A DNA stretch of 64,000 nt from NCBI RefSeq assembly GCF_004403465.1, contig NZ_SOGQ01000061.1, positions 17,566-81,565 on the forward strand, in the 5' to 3' direction. This document shows, piece after piece, positions 44,274 through 52,793 of this stretch. The stretch is from Cryobacterium sinapicolor. Its GTDB lineage: Bacteria; Actinomycetota; Actinomycetes; Actinomycetales; Microbacteriaceae. The position numbers and the translations under genes were made by a program. Position 1 is the first letter of the stretch; the number at the start of each line of letters is the position of its first letter. The notes beneath the pieces were generated by a model. It made no database searches. It was not told the DNA's origin and saw only the letters and a list, made by a program, of their open reading frames with translations.

Positions 44274-45812
44274 GTGCCCAAAATTCTTATCGTCGGTGGC
44301 GGCTACGCCGGTTTCTACACTGCGTGGAAACTGGAGAAATGGCTGCGCGCCGGCGAGGCCGAGGTCACCATGGTTGACCCGCTGCCGTACATGACCTACC
44401 AGCCGTTCCTGCCGGAGGTTGCCGCCGGATCCATCGAGGGCCGCCACGCCGCTGTCGCGCACCGTCGTCACCTCAAGAAGACCACCGTCGTCACGGCGAA
44501 GGTCACGCACGTCGACCACGCCACGAAGACCGCGACCATCACCCCGCCCGTCGGCGAGCCCTACGACTTCGTCTATGACGTCGTCGTCGTGACGGCCGGC
44601 GCCGTGTCCCGTACGTTCCCGATCCCGGGCGTCGCGGACCAGGCCATCGGTCTCAAGACCATCGAGGAAGCCATCGCCATCCGCGACCGCATGCTCACGA
44701 ACTTCGACAAGGCGGCACTGCTGCCGGCCGGTCCCGAGCGGGACCGCCTGCTCACCTTCGTCGTCATCGGCGGCGGCTTCGCCGGCATCGAGGTCTTCGC
44801 CGAGCTGCGTTCCTTCGCGTCATCGCTACTCAAGTCCTACCCGCAGATCGGGTTCGACGACACCCACTTCCACCTGATCGAGGCGATGGGGCGCATCATG
44901 CCCGAGGTCTCGCTGCCGACCAGCCTCTGGGTCATCAAGCACCTCGACGAACGCGGCGCTCAGATCCACCTCAACACGCAGCTGACCAGCGCGGTCGGCG
45001 GCAAGGTCGAGCTGTCCACCGGTGAGAGTTTCGAGACCGACCTGATCGTCTGGACCGCCGGAGTCATGGCGAACCCGGCCATCGTGCGCCACACCGACCT
45101 GCCGATCGAGGACCGCGGGCGGATCCAGGTGCGCCCCGACCTGCGCGTCGGAACCGACGACGAGATCATCGCCGACGCCTGGGGTGCCGGCGATATCACC
45201 GCCGTCCCCGACCTCAGCGGTGGGGGAGTGGGCGGCTTCTGCGTTCCCAACGCCCAGCACGCTGTGCGCCAGGGCAAGCTCCTCGCGAAGAACATCGTCG
45301 CGGTGCTGCGCGGCGAGGCTCCCAAGGACTACCTGCACAAAAACAAGGGCGCGGTTGCCGGCCTCGGCATCGGTTCCGGTGTCTTCCAGTCCGGCAAGGT
45401 CGCCTTCACGGGTCTGCCGGCCTGGTTCGCCCACCGCGGCTACCACGGCCTCGCCATGCCCAGCTGGGAGCGCAAGCTGCGCGTCATCTTGGGCTGGATG
45501 AACAACTTCTTCCTCGGTCGAGACATCGTCTCGCTCGCCGCGGTGGAGAACCCTCGGGCCACGTTCGTGGAGTTCGCCTCCCGCCCCAAGCCCGCCGCGG
45601 ATGCTGCCGCGCCGGCCAAGGCGCCGGCGACCGCCGCCGCATCGGCCAAGGCCTCGGCCTCCGCCGCCCCTGGCACGGTTCCCGCCGTCAAGGCCGCCGT
45701 GCGGGCGCCCCGCGCTCCGCGCAAGAGCGCGGCCGACAGGGCTGTCGAGGCCGAGAAGATCGCCACGGCAGAGACGACCGAGAAGGCCACGGCGTCAGCA
45801 GCCGCCAAATAG
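44274..45812 (+). CDS. ndh: Type II NADH dehydrogenase with Ala/Lys-rich tail
   Basis: Single-subunit NADH:quinone oxidoreductase of the respiratory chain, 512 residues. It has the FAD motif ILIVGGGYAGFYTAWKL (4-20), the NAD motif FVVIGGGFAGIEVFAEL (about 162-178), and the FAD-contact segment ADAWGAGDITAVPDLSGGG. The C-terminal part contains the amphipathic stretch expected to bind membrane. After about residue 433 comes an 80-residue tail rich in Ala, Lys and Pro (PAKAPATAAASAKASAS, then PRAPRKSAADRAVEAEK), unusual for the family. GTG start with AGGAGG upstream. Confidence 0.92.
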   Translation: MPKILIVGGGYAGFYTAWKLEKWLRAGEAEVTMVDPLPYMTYQPFLPEVAAGSIEGRHAAVAHRRHLKKTTVVTAKVTHVDHATKTATITPPVGEPYDFVYDVVVVTAGAVSRTFPIPGVADQAIGLKTIEEAIAIRDRMLTNFDKAALLPAGPERDRLLTFVVIGGGFAGIEVFAELRSFASSLLKSYPQIGFDDTHFHLIEAMGRIMPEVSLPTSLWVIKHLDERGAQIHLNTQLTSAVGGKVELSTGESFETDLIVWTAGVMANPAIVRHTDLPIEDRGRIQVRPDLRVGTDDEIIADAWGAGDITAVPDLSGGGVGGFCVPNAQHAVRQGKLLAKNIVAVLRGEAPKDYLHKNKGAVAGLGIGSGVFQSGKVAFTGLPAWFAHRGYHGLAMPSWERKLRVILGWMNNFFLGRDIVSLAAVENPRATFVEFASRPKPAADAAAPAKAPATAAASAKASASAAPGTVPAVKAAVRAPRAPRKSAADRAVEAEKIATAETTEKATASAAAK

Positions 45813-45891
45813 CAGCGGCTGCGGGTGTCAACGGGAGAAACCGGTGACGCCCGCAGCACCTACGCTTGAGGCGTTCGGATTCACCGAGCGC

Positions 45892-45964
45892 GCCCCCGTA
45901 GCCCAATGGCAGAGGCAGACGACTTAAAATCGTCACAGTCTGGGTTCGACCCCCAGCGGGGGCA
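45892..45964 (+). tRNA. tRNA with UAA anticodon (Leu by anticodon) and short variable loop
   Basis: A 73-base cloverleaf: acceptor GCCCCCG/CGGGGGC, D arm from 45901, anticodon stem GACGA/TCGTC around CTTAAAA (anticodon TAA), variable loop of five bases (ACAGT), and T arm CTGGG-TTCGACC-CCCAG. The discriminator is A and CCA is not encoded. The anticodon reads UUA/Leu, but leucine tRNAs normally have a long variable arm, which this one lacks. Confidence 0.85.
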
Positions 45965-46119
45965 CTGCACGGAACGACACAGCGAACCGGCCCGGCCCTG
46001 CTGCACGCTTTATCCGGGTGAGGCGGCCTTTCCGCCGTGGTTCCGTCGCGCTACCATCTGCGAGTGACACGGCCGTCGCCTCCCCGTGATGTGCCTTTTC
46101 CCGACGAAGGAGCAGCATC

Positions 46120-46509
46120 ATGGACTTTCTGCAAGCCACGTGGGACATCATCTGGTTCTTCTTCTGGACATTCGCGTTCATCGCCTACCTGATGGTGCTC
46201 TTCTCGATCATCGGGGACATCTTCCGTGACCACACCCTCAGCGGATGGGGCAAGGCCGCCTGGATGCTGTTCCTCGTCTTCGTGCCGTTCCTGACCGCGC
46301 TGATCTACCTGATCGCCCGGGGTAAGGGAATGGCCGAGCGGCAGATGCGCGCGGCTCAGCAGAACCAGTCCGCCACGGAACAGTACGTGCGCTCGGTCGC
46401 CGGCACGGGCGGGGCTGCGGACGAGATCACCAAGGCGAAAGCGCTGCTCGACACCGGCACCATCACCGCCGAGGAGTACGCGGCGCTCAAAGCCAAGGCG
46501 CTGCGGTGA
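46120..46509 (+). CDS. SHOCT-domain membrane protein with phospholipase-D-nuclease-like N terminus
   Basis: A 129-residue protein with two membrane spans (IIWFFFWTFAFIAYLMVLFSII and AAWMLFLVFVPFLTALIYLIA). The intervening GDIFRDHTLSGWGKA matches the small PLDc_N membrane domain. The C terminus is a SHOCT motif: ADEITKAKALLDTGTITAEEYAALKAKAL. The family is widespread and of unknown function. ATG has GAAGGAG upstream. A family C palindrome follows the stop. Confidence 0.88.
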   Translation: MDFLQATWDIIWFFFWTFAFIAYLMVLFSIIGDIFRDHTLSGWGKAAWMLFLVFVPFLTALIYLIARGKGMAERQMRAAQQNQSATEQYVRSVAGTGGAADEITKAKALLDTGTITAEEYAALKAKALR

Positions 46510-46531
46510 CCTGAGCCGCGCCGCGGGCGGA

Positions 46532-46614
46532 ACCAGTTCGACGGAGATTGTGGCCTGAGAGCCGGATAGGGGCCGGGTTGAGACCATTTTCGGCAGAATC
46601 TCCGTCGAATTGGT
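46532..46614. repeat. Dispersed palindrome family C, copy 1
   Basis: The arms 46532-46554 and 46592-46614 share the core TTCGACGGAGATT and its complement around a 37-base central region. It lies between two convergent genes and starts 23 bases after the SHOCT stop. A related left arm is at 63847-63870. Confidence 0.85.
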
Positions 46615-46623
46615 GAGGGGTCG

Positions 46624-47550
46624 CTACTCCAGGTGGTCCAGGTACCTCAGGATGATGCCCTCGCGCAGCGCCCACGGCGACACTTCCAGCTCGGTCACGC
46701 GGAACGCGGCCATCGCGGCGCTGAGCACGATGCCGCCGGCCACGATCTGGAAGGTGCGGTCGGCGGTGATGCCGGGCAGCGCCGGGCGGGCCTCGGCCGG
46801 GATGCGGGCCAGCCGCGGCACCCAGTCGTCCAACTGGGAACGCGTCAGCTGCATCCGTTCGCCCGAGCCGAAACCCTCCGAGGTGGAACCGGCCAGCTTG
46901 GCCAGTGAGCGGATGGTTTTGGACGAACCGACGACGTGGTGCGCCGCGGGGAGACCCTCGAATGCGACCAGGGCGTCCTGGAGCACGGCGGCCGCATGGT
47001 CGCGGAGCGCGGCGACCTGCTTGGGCAGGGGCGGGTCGTCGTGCAGGAAGCCGATCGTGGACCGGCCGGCGCCCAGCGGCAACGACAGCGCCACCGCGGG
47101 CACCTCGTTCCCGCCCGCGGCGATCTCCAGGGAGCCGCCCCCGATGTCGAACAGCAGGATGTCCCGGGCCGACCAGCCGTACCAGCGCCGAACGGCCAGG
47201 AACGTCAGTCGGGCCTCGTCCTCACCGGACAGGACCTGCAGTGCGACGCCGGTCTCCCGCTCGACCCGGGCGAGCAGTTCGGGTCCGTTCACGGCCTCGC
47301 GGAGGGCGGAGGTGGCGAACGGCAAGAGGTCGTCGACCTGGTGGCGCCGTGCCACCTCGGCCGCATTCCGCACCGACTCGAGCACCGCGGTGCACCCCTC
47401 GTCGGTGATCGCGCCCTCGGGCGTGAGGTAGCGCATCAGGCGCAGCACAGCCTTGTCCGAGGCCATCGGCACCGGCTGGGCGCCCGCGTGCGCGTCGACA
47501 ACCAGCAGGTGGACGGTGTTCGAACCGACATCAAGGACTCCGAGGCGCAC
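46624..47550 (-). CDS. Ppx/GppA-family phosphatase (exopolyphosphatase-like)
   Basis: A 308-residue ASKHA-fold phosphatase. Diagnostic motifs are [16 protein letters not shown] at the N terminus, the catalytic-region [13 protein letters not shown], and the second phosphate loop [32 protein letters not shown] follows. The family hydrolyses polyphosphate and/or pppGpp; this short form lacks the C-terminal HD domain of enterobacterial Ppx. GTG start. It lies 9 bases from the family C palindrome and close to the ABC remnant upstream. With CYTH-CHAD and pst, it is the third phosphate-related gene in the window. Confidence 0.92.
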   Translation of the reverse strand: MRLGVLDVGSNTVHLLVVDAHAGAQPVPMASDKAVLRLMRYLTPEGAITDEGCTAVLESVRNAAEVARRHQVDDLLPFATSALREAVNGPELLARVERETGVALQVLSGEDEARLTFLAVRRWYGWSARDILLFDIGGGSLEIAAGGNEVPAVALSLPLGAGRSTIGFLHDDPPLPKQVAALRDHAAAVLQDALVAFEGLPAAHHVVGSSKTIRSLAKLAGSTSEGFGSGERMQLTRSQLDDWVPRLARIPAEARPALPGITADRTFQIVAGGIVLSAAMAAFRVTELEVSPWALREGIILRYLDHLE

Positions 47551-47587
47551 GCTCTCGACGATAGCGTGCGGGGAGGCCGCCGCACCG

Positions 47588-47860
47588 CTACGCGGCCACG
47601 GCGTGCCGGGTCGTCGTCAGGGTGCCGTCGACCAGGGTGTGCACGGAGTCCGTCAGCGGCAGCAGCCGCCGAACATGGGTGACCAGCACCGTGGCGGTGT
47701 CGTGCTCGACGGTGAGCCGCAGGATCAGCTCCAGGATGCGGGAACCGCGCTCCTGGTCGAGTGCGCTCGTTGGCTCATCGACGACCAGCACGGTCGGGTC
47801 GTTCATCAGCGCGCGGGCGATATTGACCCGCTGACGCTGACCGCCCGAGAGCGAACCCGG
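47588..47860 (-). pseudogene. 5'-truncated ABC transporter ATPase remnant
   Basis: The last 90 residues of an ABC ATPase survive: [31 protein letters not shown] and [14 protein letters not shown], ending HAVAA. Walker A and the first half are absent. Just upstream the frame runs into the 3' end of the large membrane-protein gene in a different frame, its stop (47868-47870) lying a few bases before the homology begins. This looks like a deletion scar joining two unrelated genes. A short ATG at 47806 exists but would start after the signature motif. Function is unlikely. Confidence 0.8.
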
Positions 47861-47867
47861 GCGATGC

Positions 47868-50033
47868 TCAGAGTCTGGCGGGGGTGACGAACCGCTGCCA
47901 GGCCCAGGCGCTCACGCTGACGACGGTGAAGAGGGCGCCCGCCACCCACCAGAGGTTGAGGCTGCCGCCGGCGTGCCAGAGATCCACCGCCGGGGACAGC
48001 ACCCCGAACATGATCGTGAAGGCGAGCACCGTCAGGCACGCCCAGATCGGCGGTGACCAGGCGAGGATGCTCCGTCCACTGGTGCGTCCGATCGGGACCA
48101 GCACCAGTGCCGCCGAACCGATCGCGGCCAGCACCACGCTGGTGGCGATCTCGGCGGCGAGGGAACTGAGGAAGCCGTCCGCTGCCGGAAGAATTCCCAG
48201 CGTCAGCCAGCCGAGAACGGCCAGACCGATCAGGCTGCCGGCCCGAACGGCGGCGAGCGGGCCGCGCCGCGGCGCCAGCGCCTCGGGGGCCACGGTGACG
48301 CTGCCGAGAAGCCCGAAGACCAGGGCCGGATGAATGTCGAGGGCCCGGGAGGCCAGGGCGGTCAGGGCGACCAGCAGCAGGTAGCGAGGCAGGAATGTGA
48401 CGGATGCCTTCACCCGCCACACGCGGGAGCTCCACCACAGCGGTACGAGGGCTCCGACCGCGTTGACGACGAGGAGCGCCAGCGTGACGGCCAGCAGCAG
48501 TCGGAGGTAGGCCGGCTGGCTGGTGACCGGGCCCGACAGCATGACGAGGGTGGCCGCGGCCAGCACGGCGGCACCGGCCACCAGCCACCGGTTCAGCGGG
48601 AGCTCGGGAACGGTCTCGAATTCCTCGCGGGCGCGGTTGCGGCCCGCGATCGGCATGCCCGGCCAGAGGGGGCGTCCGTCGCGGGCCCGGGACACGGTCC
48701 CGGCGAGGAGACGGGCCGGAACGCACAACAACAGGAGGGCGCCGAGCGCCAGCAGCGCCGCCTGGAACCAGGACAGGTCGGGCGTCGACCACGGCGGCAG
48801 CACGGCGGTCGCGAACCGGGTGGGGTCGCTCCAGCCGCCCGGCAGGGGGATGGCGAGGTCTACGGTCGGGCTGTCAGCCTGCGGTGTCGGCGACGCGGGT
48901 GCAGCGGCACCGGGTGAGGAGTGCTCCGGGACCGCGGCCGAGGAAGGCGGTGGGGCGGCCGGAGCGGCGGGCGCGGCAGTGGGAGGCACGGCCGTTCCCG
49001 GGGCGGCGGAGCCGGACGGGGCAGGGTCGCCGTAGAACACGTCCACGCCGGGGCTGCCCGGGCCGAGGTTGCCCGCCGGGTCGAGCTGCACGGCGATCAC
49101 CCGGTAGGAACCGGCGGCGACCCCGCCGGCCGAGCAAATCCACGACCCGGACACGACAACGGTGCTGCAGAGCTCATATGGGCCGGCGAAGACTCGCACC
49201 GTCGCACCCTCCTCACCGGACCCCGCGTAGTCGGCACCGGTGAGTGGGAGCCGGGCGCCGGGCGCCGGCGTGCTCAGCGTCGGTGCCGCCGGCCGGTCGC
49301 GATCGAAGTCGAGAACGACCGGGGCGCTCCGGTTGGACCACGAGGGACTGCTATAGCTCGTCTGTTGGCTGGCCGTGACCTCGGCCTCCCCGCCGGCGAG
49401 CCCGTCGGCGAACGTGCACGACCAGGCGCCCGAGGCGTCGGCGGTGGCCGTGCAGCGGGGTCCGCCGGTCATTGTGACGATGACGGAGGCCCCCGGATAG
49501 CCGGTGCCGCGCACCGTGCCGTTGGTCAGGGTCCCGCCGGTCGGGCCGCCCGTCACCCGAGGGGCGGCCAGCACGGCGATGGTGTGCTCGGCGGCGCGGT
49601 CGGAGGCGCCGGTGACGACGACCCGGAGCGGAACGGATGGCCCGCTCGGCAGGGAGACCGCGGCGCAACTCCACTCGCCGGCGTCAACCACGTCGAAGCA
49701 GAGCGGGTCCTGGCCGGCGACGGGGGAGAGCAACTGGATCTCCTGGCCGGCTTCACCCGTTCCGGAGACGGTGGTGGTTCCGCTGCCCACAAAGGTCCCC
49801 GGCGGTGGGCTGACGATGGTCGGCGCGCTCGTCGGGGCCGCCCTGGGCTCCCGCTCGACGGTGGGGGCCGGTGTGGGAGTCGGTGTGGGACTCGGCTCCG
49901 CGAACGCCGGGGCCGCGGTGCCGAGCAGCAGCAAGCCGACCAGGGAGACGAACAGGGGCAGAGTGCGAGGCGTCGTTCGTCGGCGACGGCACCCGGGCGT
50001 TGTGCCCGAACCGGCCTCACCTGTCCCGAACAT
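47868..50033 (-). CDS. Large exported protein with Ig-like repeats and a multispanning C-terminal membrane domain
   Basis: A 721-residue protein of unknown function. A signal segment ([21 protein letters not shown]) is followed by a Pro/Thr linker and three bacterial Ig-like repeats ([60 protein letters not shown]), each with a Cys pair. A Pro/Ala/Ser-rich stalk leads to about eight to ten hydrophobic spans, for example [20 protein letters not shown] and [19 protein letters not shown]. The ATG at 50033 is chosen because GGGGGA precedes it; an ATG 15 codons earlier has no such site. The gene's 3' end abuts the ABC remnant. No known family for the combined architecture is recalled. Confidence 0.8.
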   Translation of the reverse strand: MFGTGEAGSGTTPGCRRRRTTPRTLPLFVSLVGLLLLGTAAPAFAEPSPTPTPTPAPTVEREPRAAPTSAPTIVSPPPGTFVGSGTTTVSGTGEAGQEIQLLSPVAGQDPLCFDVVDAGEWSCAAVSLPSGPSVPLRVVVTGASDRAAEHTIAVLAAPRVTGGPTGGTLTNGTVRGTGYPGASVIVTMTGGPRCTATADASGAWSCTFADGLAGGEAEVTASQQTSYSSPSWSNRSAPVVLDFDRDRPAAPTLSTPAPGARLPLTGADYAGSGEEGATVRVFAGPYELCSTVVVSGSWICSAGGVAAGSYRVIAVQLDPAGNLGPGSPGVDVFYGDPAPSGSAAPGTAVPPTAAPAAPAAPPPSSAAVPEHSSPGAAAPASPTPQADSPTVDLAIPLPGGWSDPTRFATAVLPPWSTPDLSWFQAALLALGALLLLCVPARLLAGTVSRARDGRPLWPGMPIAGRNRAREEFETVPELPLNRWLVAGAAVLAAATLVMLSGPVTSQPAYLRLLLAVTLALLVVNAVGALVPLWWSSRVWRVKASVTFLPRYLLLVALTALASRALDIHPALVFGLLGSVTVAPEALAPRRGPLAAVRAGSLIGLAVLGWLTLGILPAADGFLSSLAAEIATSVVLAAIGSAALVLVPIGRTSGRSILAWSPPIWACLTVLAFTIMFGVLSPAVDLWHAGGSLNLWWVAGALFTVVSVSAWAWQRFVTPARL

Positions 50034-50250
50034 GAATCCCCCTGTGACCATTTCACGGGCCAGCGCCGGGAAAGTCAACGTGCGACACGCGGAATGAGGG
50101 CGATGTCACCCATTCGTGATCGGCGGAGCCATGGGGCATACTGTCGCTGGGCCATCCGAGCCGTTACTTTCCCCGGGAAGGCGACGGGCGGCCGTGGCCA
50201 GGTCACCGCACCGGGCGTCCTCGGTCCCGGCTAATGAAGGCGGCGCGCTG

Positions 50251-51483
50251 ATGCTCGACCTCTCCCACCGTCCCTCGAGCCGTCCCTGGCAGAATCCCGG
50301 GCTGTTCTGGGCCGAACTGACGGCCGCGACGGCCCACCTGGACTCCCCGGTCGCCGCCCTGCACCTGGGGGCGCTGCGCCACAACGCGTACGACCTGCTG
50401 GATCGCGCCGACGGCACCCCGCTCCGGGTCGCGTCGAAGTCGATCCGGGTGCGCGGCGTGGTCGAGGCAATCCTGGCCCTGCCCGGCTATCGGGGTGTGC
50501 TGGCCTACACCCTGGCCGAGGCGCTCTGGCTGGCGGAGACGGTGACGGATGTGCTCGTCGGCTACCCCACGGCCGACCGGTCCGCGATCCGGCGGCTGGG
50601 CCGTTCGCCGGAACTGGCCGCCACGGTCACCCTGATGGTCGACTCGATCGCCCACCTCGACTTCATCGACGCCGTGCTCCCGCCCGGCAGCCGGGTCCCG
50701 ATCCGGGTCTGTCTCGAACTGGACGCAGCCTGGAACACCCCCGTGCTCGGACACCTGGGTGTCTGGCGTTCACCCGTGCACACTCCGGGCGAGGCCCGTC
50801 GGCTCGGGGCCGCCATCGCAGCCCGTCCCGGCTTCTCCCTCGTCGGCGTGATGAGCTACGAGGCGCAGGTGGCGGGCATCGGCGACAAACCGGCCGGGAA
50901 ACCGCTCCGGGGTCTGGTCACCCGCTGGGTGCGGCGCCGGTCCGTCGGGGAACTGGCGGAGCGGCGCAGTGCGGCCGTCGCCGCGGTCCGGGAGGTCGCG
51001 CCCCTCGAGTTCGTGAACGGAGGCGGAACGGGCTCGGTCGAGAGCACGCGCGCTGACGCATCCATCACCGACATCGCCGTCGGCAGCGGCTTCTTCGGCG
51101 GCCACCTCTTCGACAACTACGCGAGTTTCCGTCCCGCGCCGGCGGCCGCGGTCGCCCTCTCCGTGGTGCGGAAGCCCAGCCCCGATACGGCCGTGCTGCT
51201 CGGTGGCGGCTGGATCGCGTCCGGGGTGCCCGGGGCCGACCGGATGCCGCGCCTGGTCTGGCCGGAGGGCCTCAGCCTGGTTCCGCGGGAGATGGCCGGC
51301 GAGGTGCAGACGCCGCTGACCGGGGCCGCAGCGGCCCGGCTCCGTGTGGGGGACCGCGTCTGGGCGCGGCACACCAAATCGGGGGAGCTGAGCGAGCACG
51401 TGAACGAATTCGCACTGGTCGAGAATGGGAGGGTGGTCGACATCCTGCCGACCTACCGGGGCGAGGGGAAGGCCTTTCTGTGA
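50251..51483 (+). CDS. PLP-dependent amino acid deaminase/aldolase (alanine-racemase-like fold)
   Basis: About 410 residues of the D-threonine aldolase / D-serine deaminase-like group. The PLP lysine is in TPLRVASKSIRVRG. VLVGYPTAD and RVCLELDAAWNTP are typical of the barrel, and VNGGGTGSVEST is the phosphate-binding Gly-rich loop. The C-terminal beta domain includes VGDRVWARHTKSGELSEHVNEF, with the His and Cys-like metal region altered to His only. The ATG at 50251 has GAAGG-type sequence upstream; longer in-frame starts are possible. Its stop overlaps the next gene by four bases. The substrate is not evident. Confidence 0.85.
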   Translation: MLDLSHRPSSRPWQNPGLFWAELTAATAHLDSPVAALHLGALRHNAYDLLDRADGTPLRVASKSIRVRGVVEAILALPGYRGVLAYTLAEALWLAETVTDVLVGYPTADRSAIRRLGRSPELAATVTLMVDSIAHLDFIDAVLPPGSRVPIRVCLELDAAWNTPVLGHLGVWRSPVHTPGEARRLGAAIAARPGFSLVGVMSYEAQVAGIGDKPAGKPLRGLVTRWVRRRSVGELAERRSAAVAAVREVAPLEFVNGGGTGSVESTRADASITDIAVGSGFFGGHLFDNYASFRPAPAAAVALSVVRKPSPDTAVLLGGGWIASGVPGADRMPRLVWPEGLSLVPREMAGEVQTPLTGAAAARLRVGDRVWARHTKSGELSEHVNEFALVENGRVVDILPTYRGEGKAFL

Positions 51484-52793
51484 CTGCGAGCGGAGCGGTA
51501 TGGCGCAATTGGGCCCGGAACGAGGCCGTGACGCCGGTCCGGGTGGAACGGCCGTCGAGTGTCGCAGCAGTGCAGCGCGCCGTCGTGGCGGCCGGCAAGG
51601 TGGGCCTCCGGGTCAAGGCCGTGGGCTCCGGGCACAGCTTCTCCGGCATCGCGCTGGCACCGGGGGTGCAGCTCGACCTGCTGGACCTCGCCGGGCTGAT
51701 CGGTGTGGACACCGTGGCCGGGCAGGTCACGCTGGCCGCGGGAACCCGCCTGTTCGAACTGCCCCGCCTGCTGCGGCCCTACGGTCTGGCCCTGCCGAAT
51801 TTGGGCGACGTGGACCGGCAGACGATCTCCGGCGCCACGTCCACCGGGACCCACGGCACCGGCGGCCGGTTCGGCGGCCTGGCGACCCAGGTCGTGGCGC
51901 TGACCCTGGTGACCGGCGACGGCACCCTGCTACGCGTAAGCGCCACGGAGAACGCGGAGCTGCTGCCGGCGGCCCGCCTCGGGCTGGGCGCGCTCGGAAT
52001 CATGGTGGATGTGACCCTGCAGTGCGTGCCTGCCTTCCTGCTGCACGCGGTGGAGGCCGCCGAGCCGCTGGAGGAGGTGCTCGAGGGCTACCTCGACCGG
52101 ACCGAGCGCAGCGACCACTTCGAGTTCTTCTGGTTCCCGCACACCGAGACCGCCCTGACCAAGACCAACACCCGGCAGCCCCTGGAGTCCGGCCGGTCGC
52201 CGCTCGGACGGGTCTCCCGGTGGGTCGACGACGAACTGCTCGCGAACGGCGTCTACCGCGGGATCTGCGGCCTGGGTGCCGCGCTGCCGGCGACGGTGCC
52301 GGGATTCAACCGGCTGGCATCCCGGCGGAGCGGGAAACGCGAATTCACGGATGTCTCGCACCGCGTGTTCGTGACCAACCGCACGGTGCGTTTTCGAGAA
52401 ATGGAATATGCCCTGCCGCGGGCCGTGGTGCCGGACGCGCTGCGCGAGGTGCGCGCGCTGATAGAGGCGCGTGGCTGGCGCATCTCGTTCCCGATCGAGG
52501 TGCGCTCGGCCGCGGCCGACGACGTCTGGCTGTCGACCGCCACGGGCCGGGACACCGGCTACATCGCCGTGCACCGGTACTACCGGGAGGACCCCGCCGC
52601 CTACTTCCAGGCGGTCGAGGCCATCATGCGCGCTCACGGCGGGCGTCCGCACTGGGGCAAGATGCACGACCGGGATGCGGCGTCCCTGCGCTCCGACTAC
52701 CCGCACTTCGACGACTTCCTCTCGGTGCGTGACAGGCTTGACCCCGAGCGACGCTTCAACAACAGCTATCTGGAAAGAGTCCTGGGTCGATGA
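51480..52793 (+). CDS. FAD-linked D-arabinono-1,4-lactone-oxidase-like protein
   Basis: A 437-residue flavoprotein of the aldonolactone oxidase group. The FAD-binding domain has KAVGSGHSFSGIALAPG, whose His is the likely site of covalent flavin attachment, and SGATSTGTHGTGGRFGGLA. The C-terminal substrate domain ends with RPHWGKMHDRDAASLRSDYP, the HWGK motif typical of the family. Related enzymes oxidise aldono-lactones or sugar alcohols with oxygen. It overlaps both neighbours by four bases (GTGA and ATGA), so the three genes form one tight operon. Confidence 0.92.
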   Translation: MTASGAVWRNWARNEAVTPVRVERPSSVAAVQRAVVAAGKVGLRVKAVGSGHSFSGIALAPGVQLDLLDLAGLIGVDTVAGQVTLAAGTRLFELPRLLRPYGLALPNLGDVDRQTISGATSTGTHGTGGRFGGLATQVVALTLVTGDGTLLRVSATENAELLPAARLGLGALGIMVDVTLQCVPAFLLHAVEAAEPLEEVLEGYLDRTERSDHFEFFWFPHTETALTKTNTRQPLESGRSPLGRVSRWVDDELLANGVYRGICGLGAALPATVPGFNRLASRRSGKREFTDVSHRVFVTNRTVRFREMEYALPRAVVPDALREVRALIEARGWRISFPIEVRSAAADDVWLSTATGRDTGYIAVHRYYREDPAAYFQAVEAIMRAHGGRPHWGKMHDRDAASLRSDYPHFDDFLSVRDRLDPERRFNNSYLERVLGR

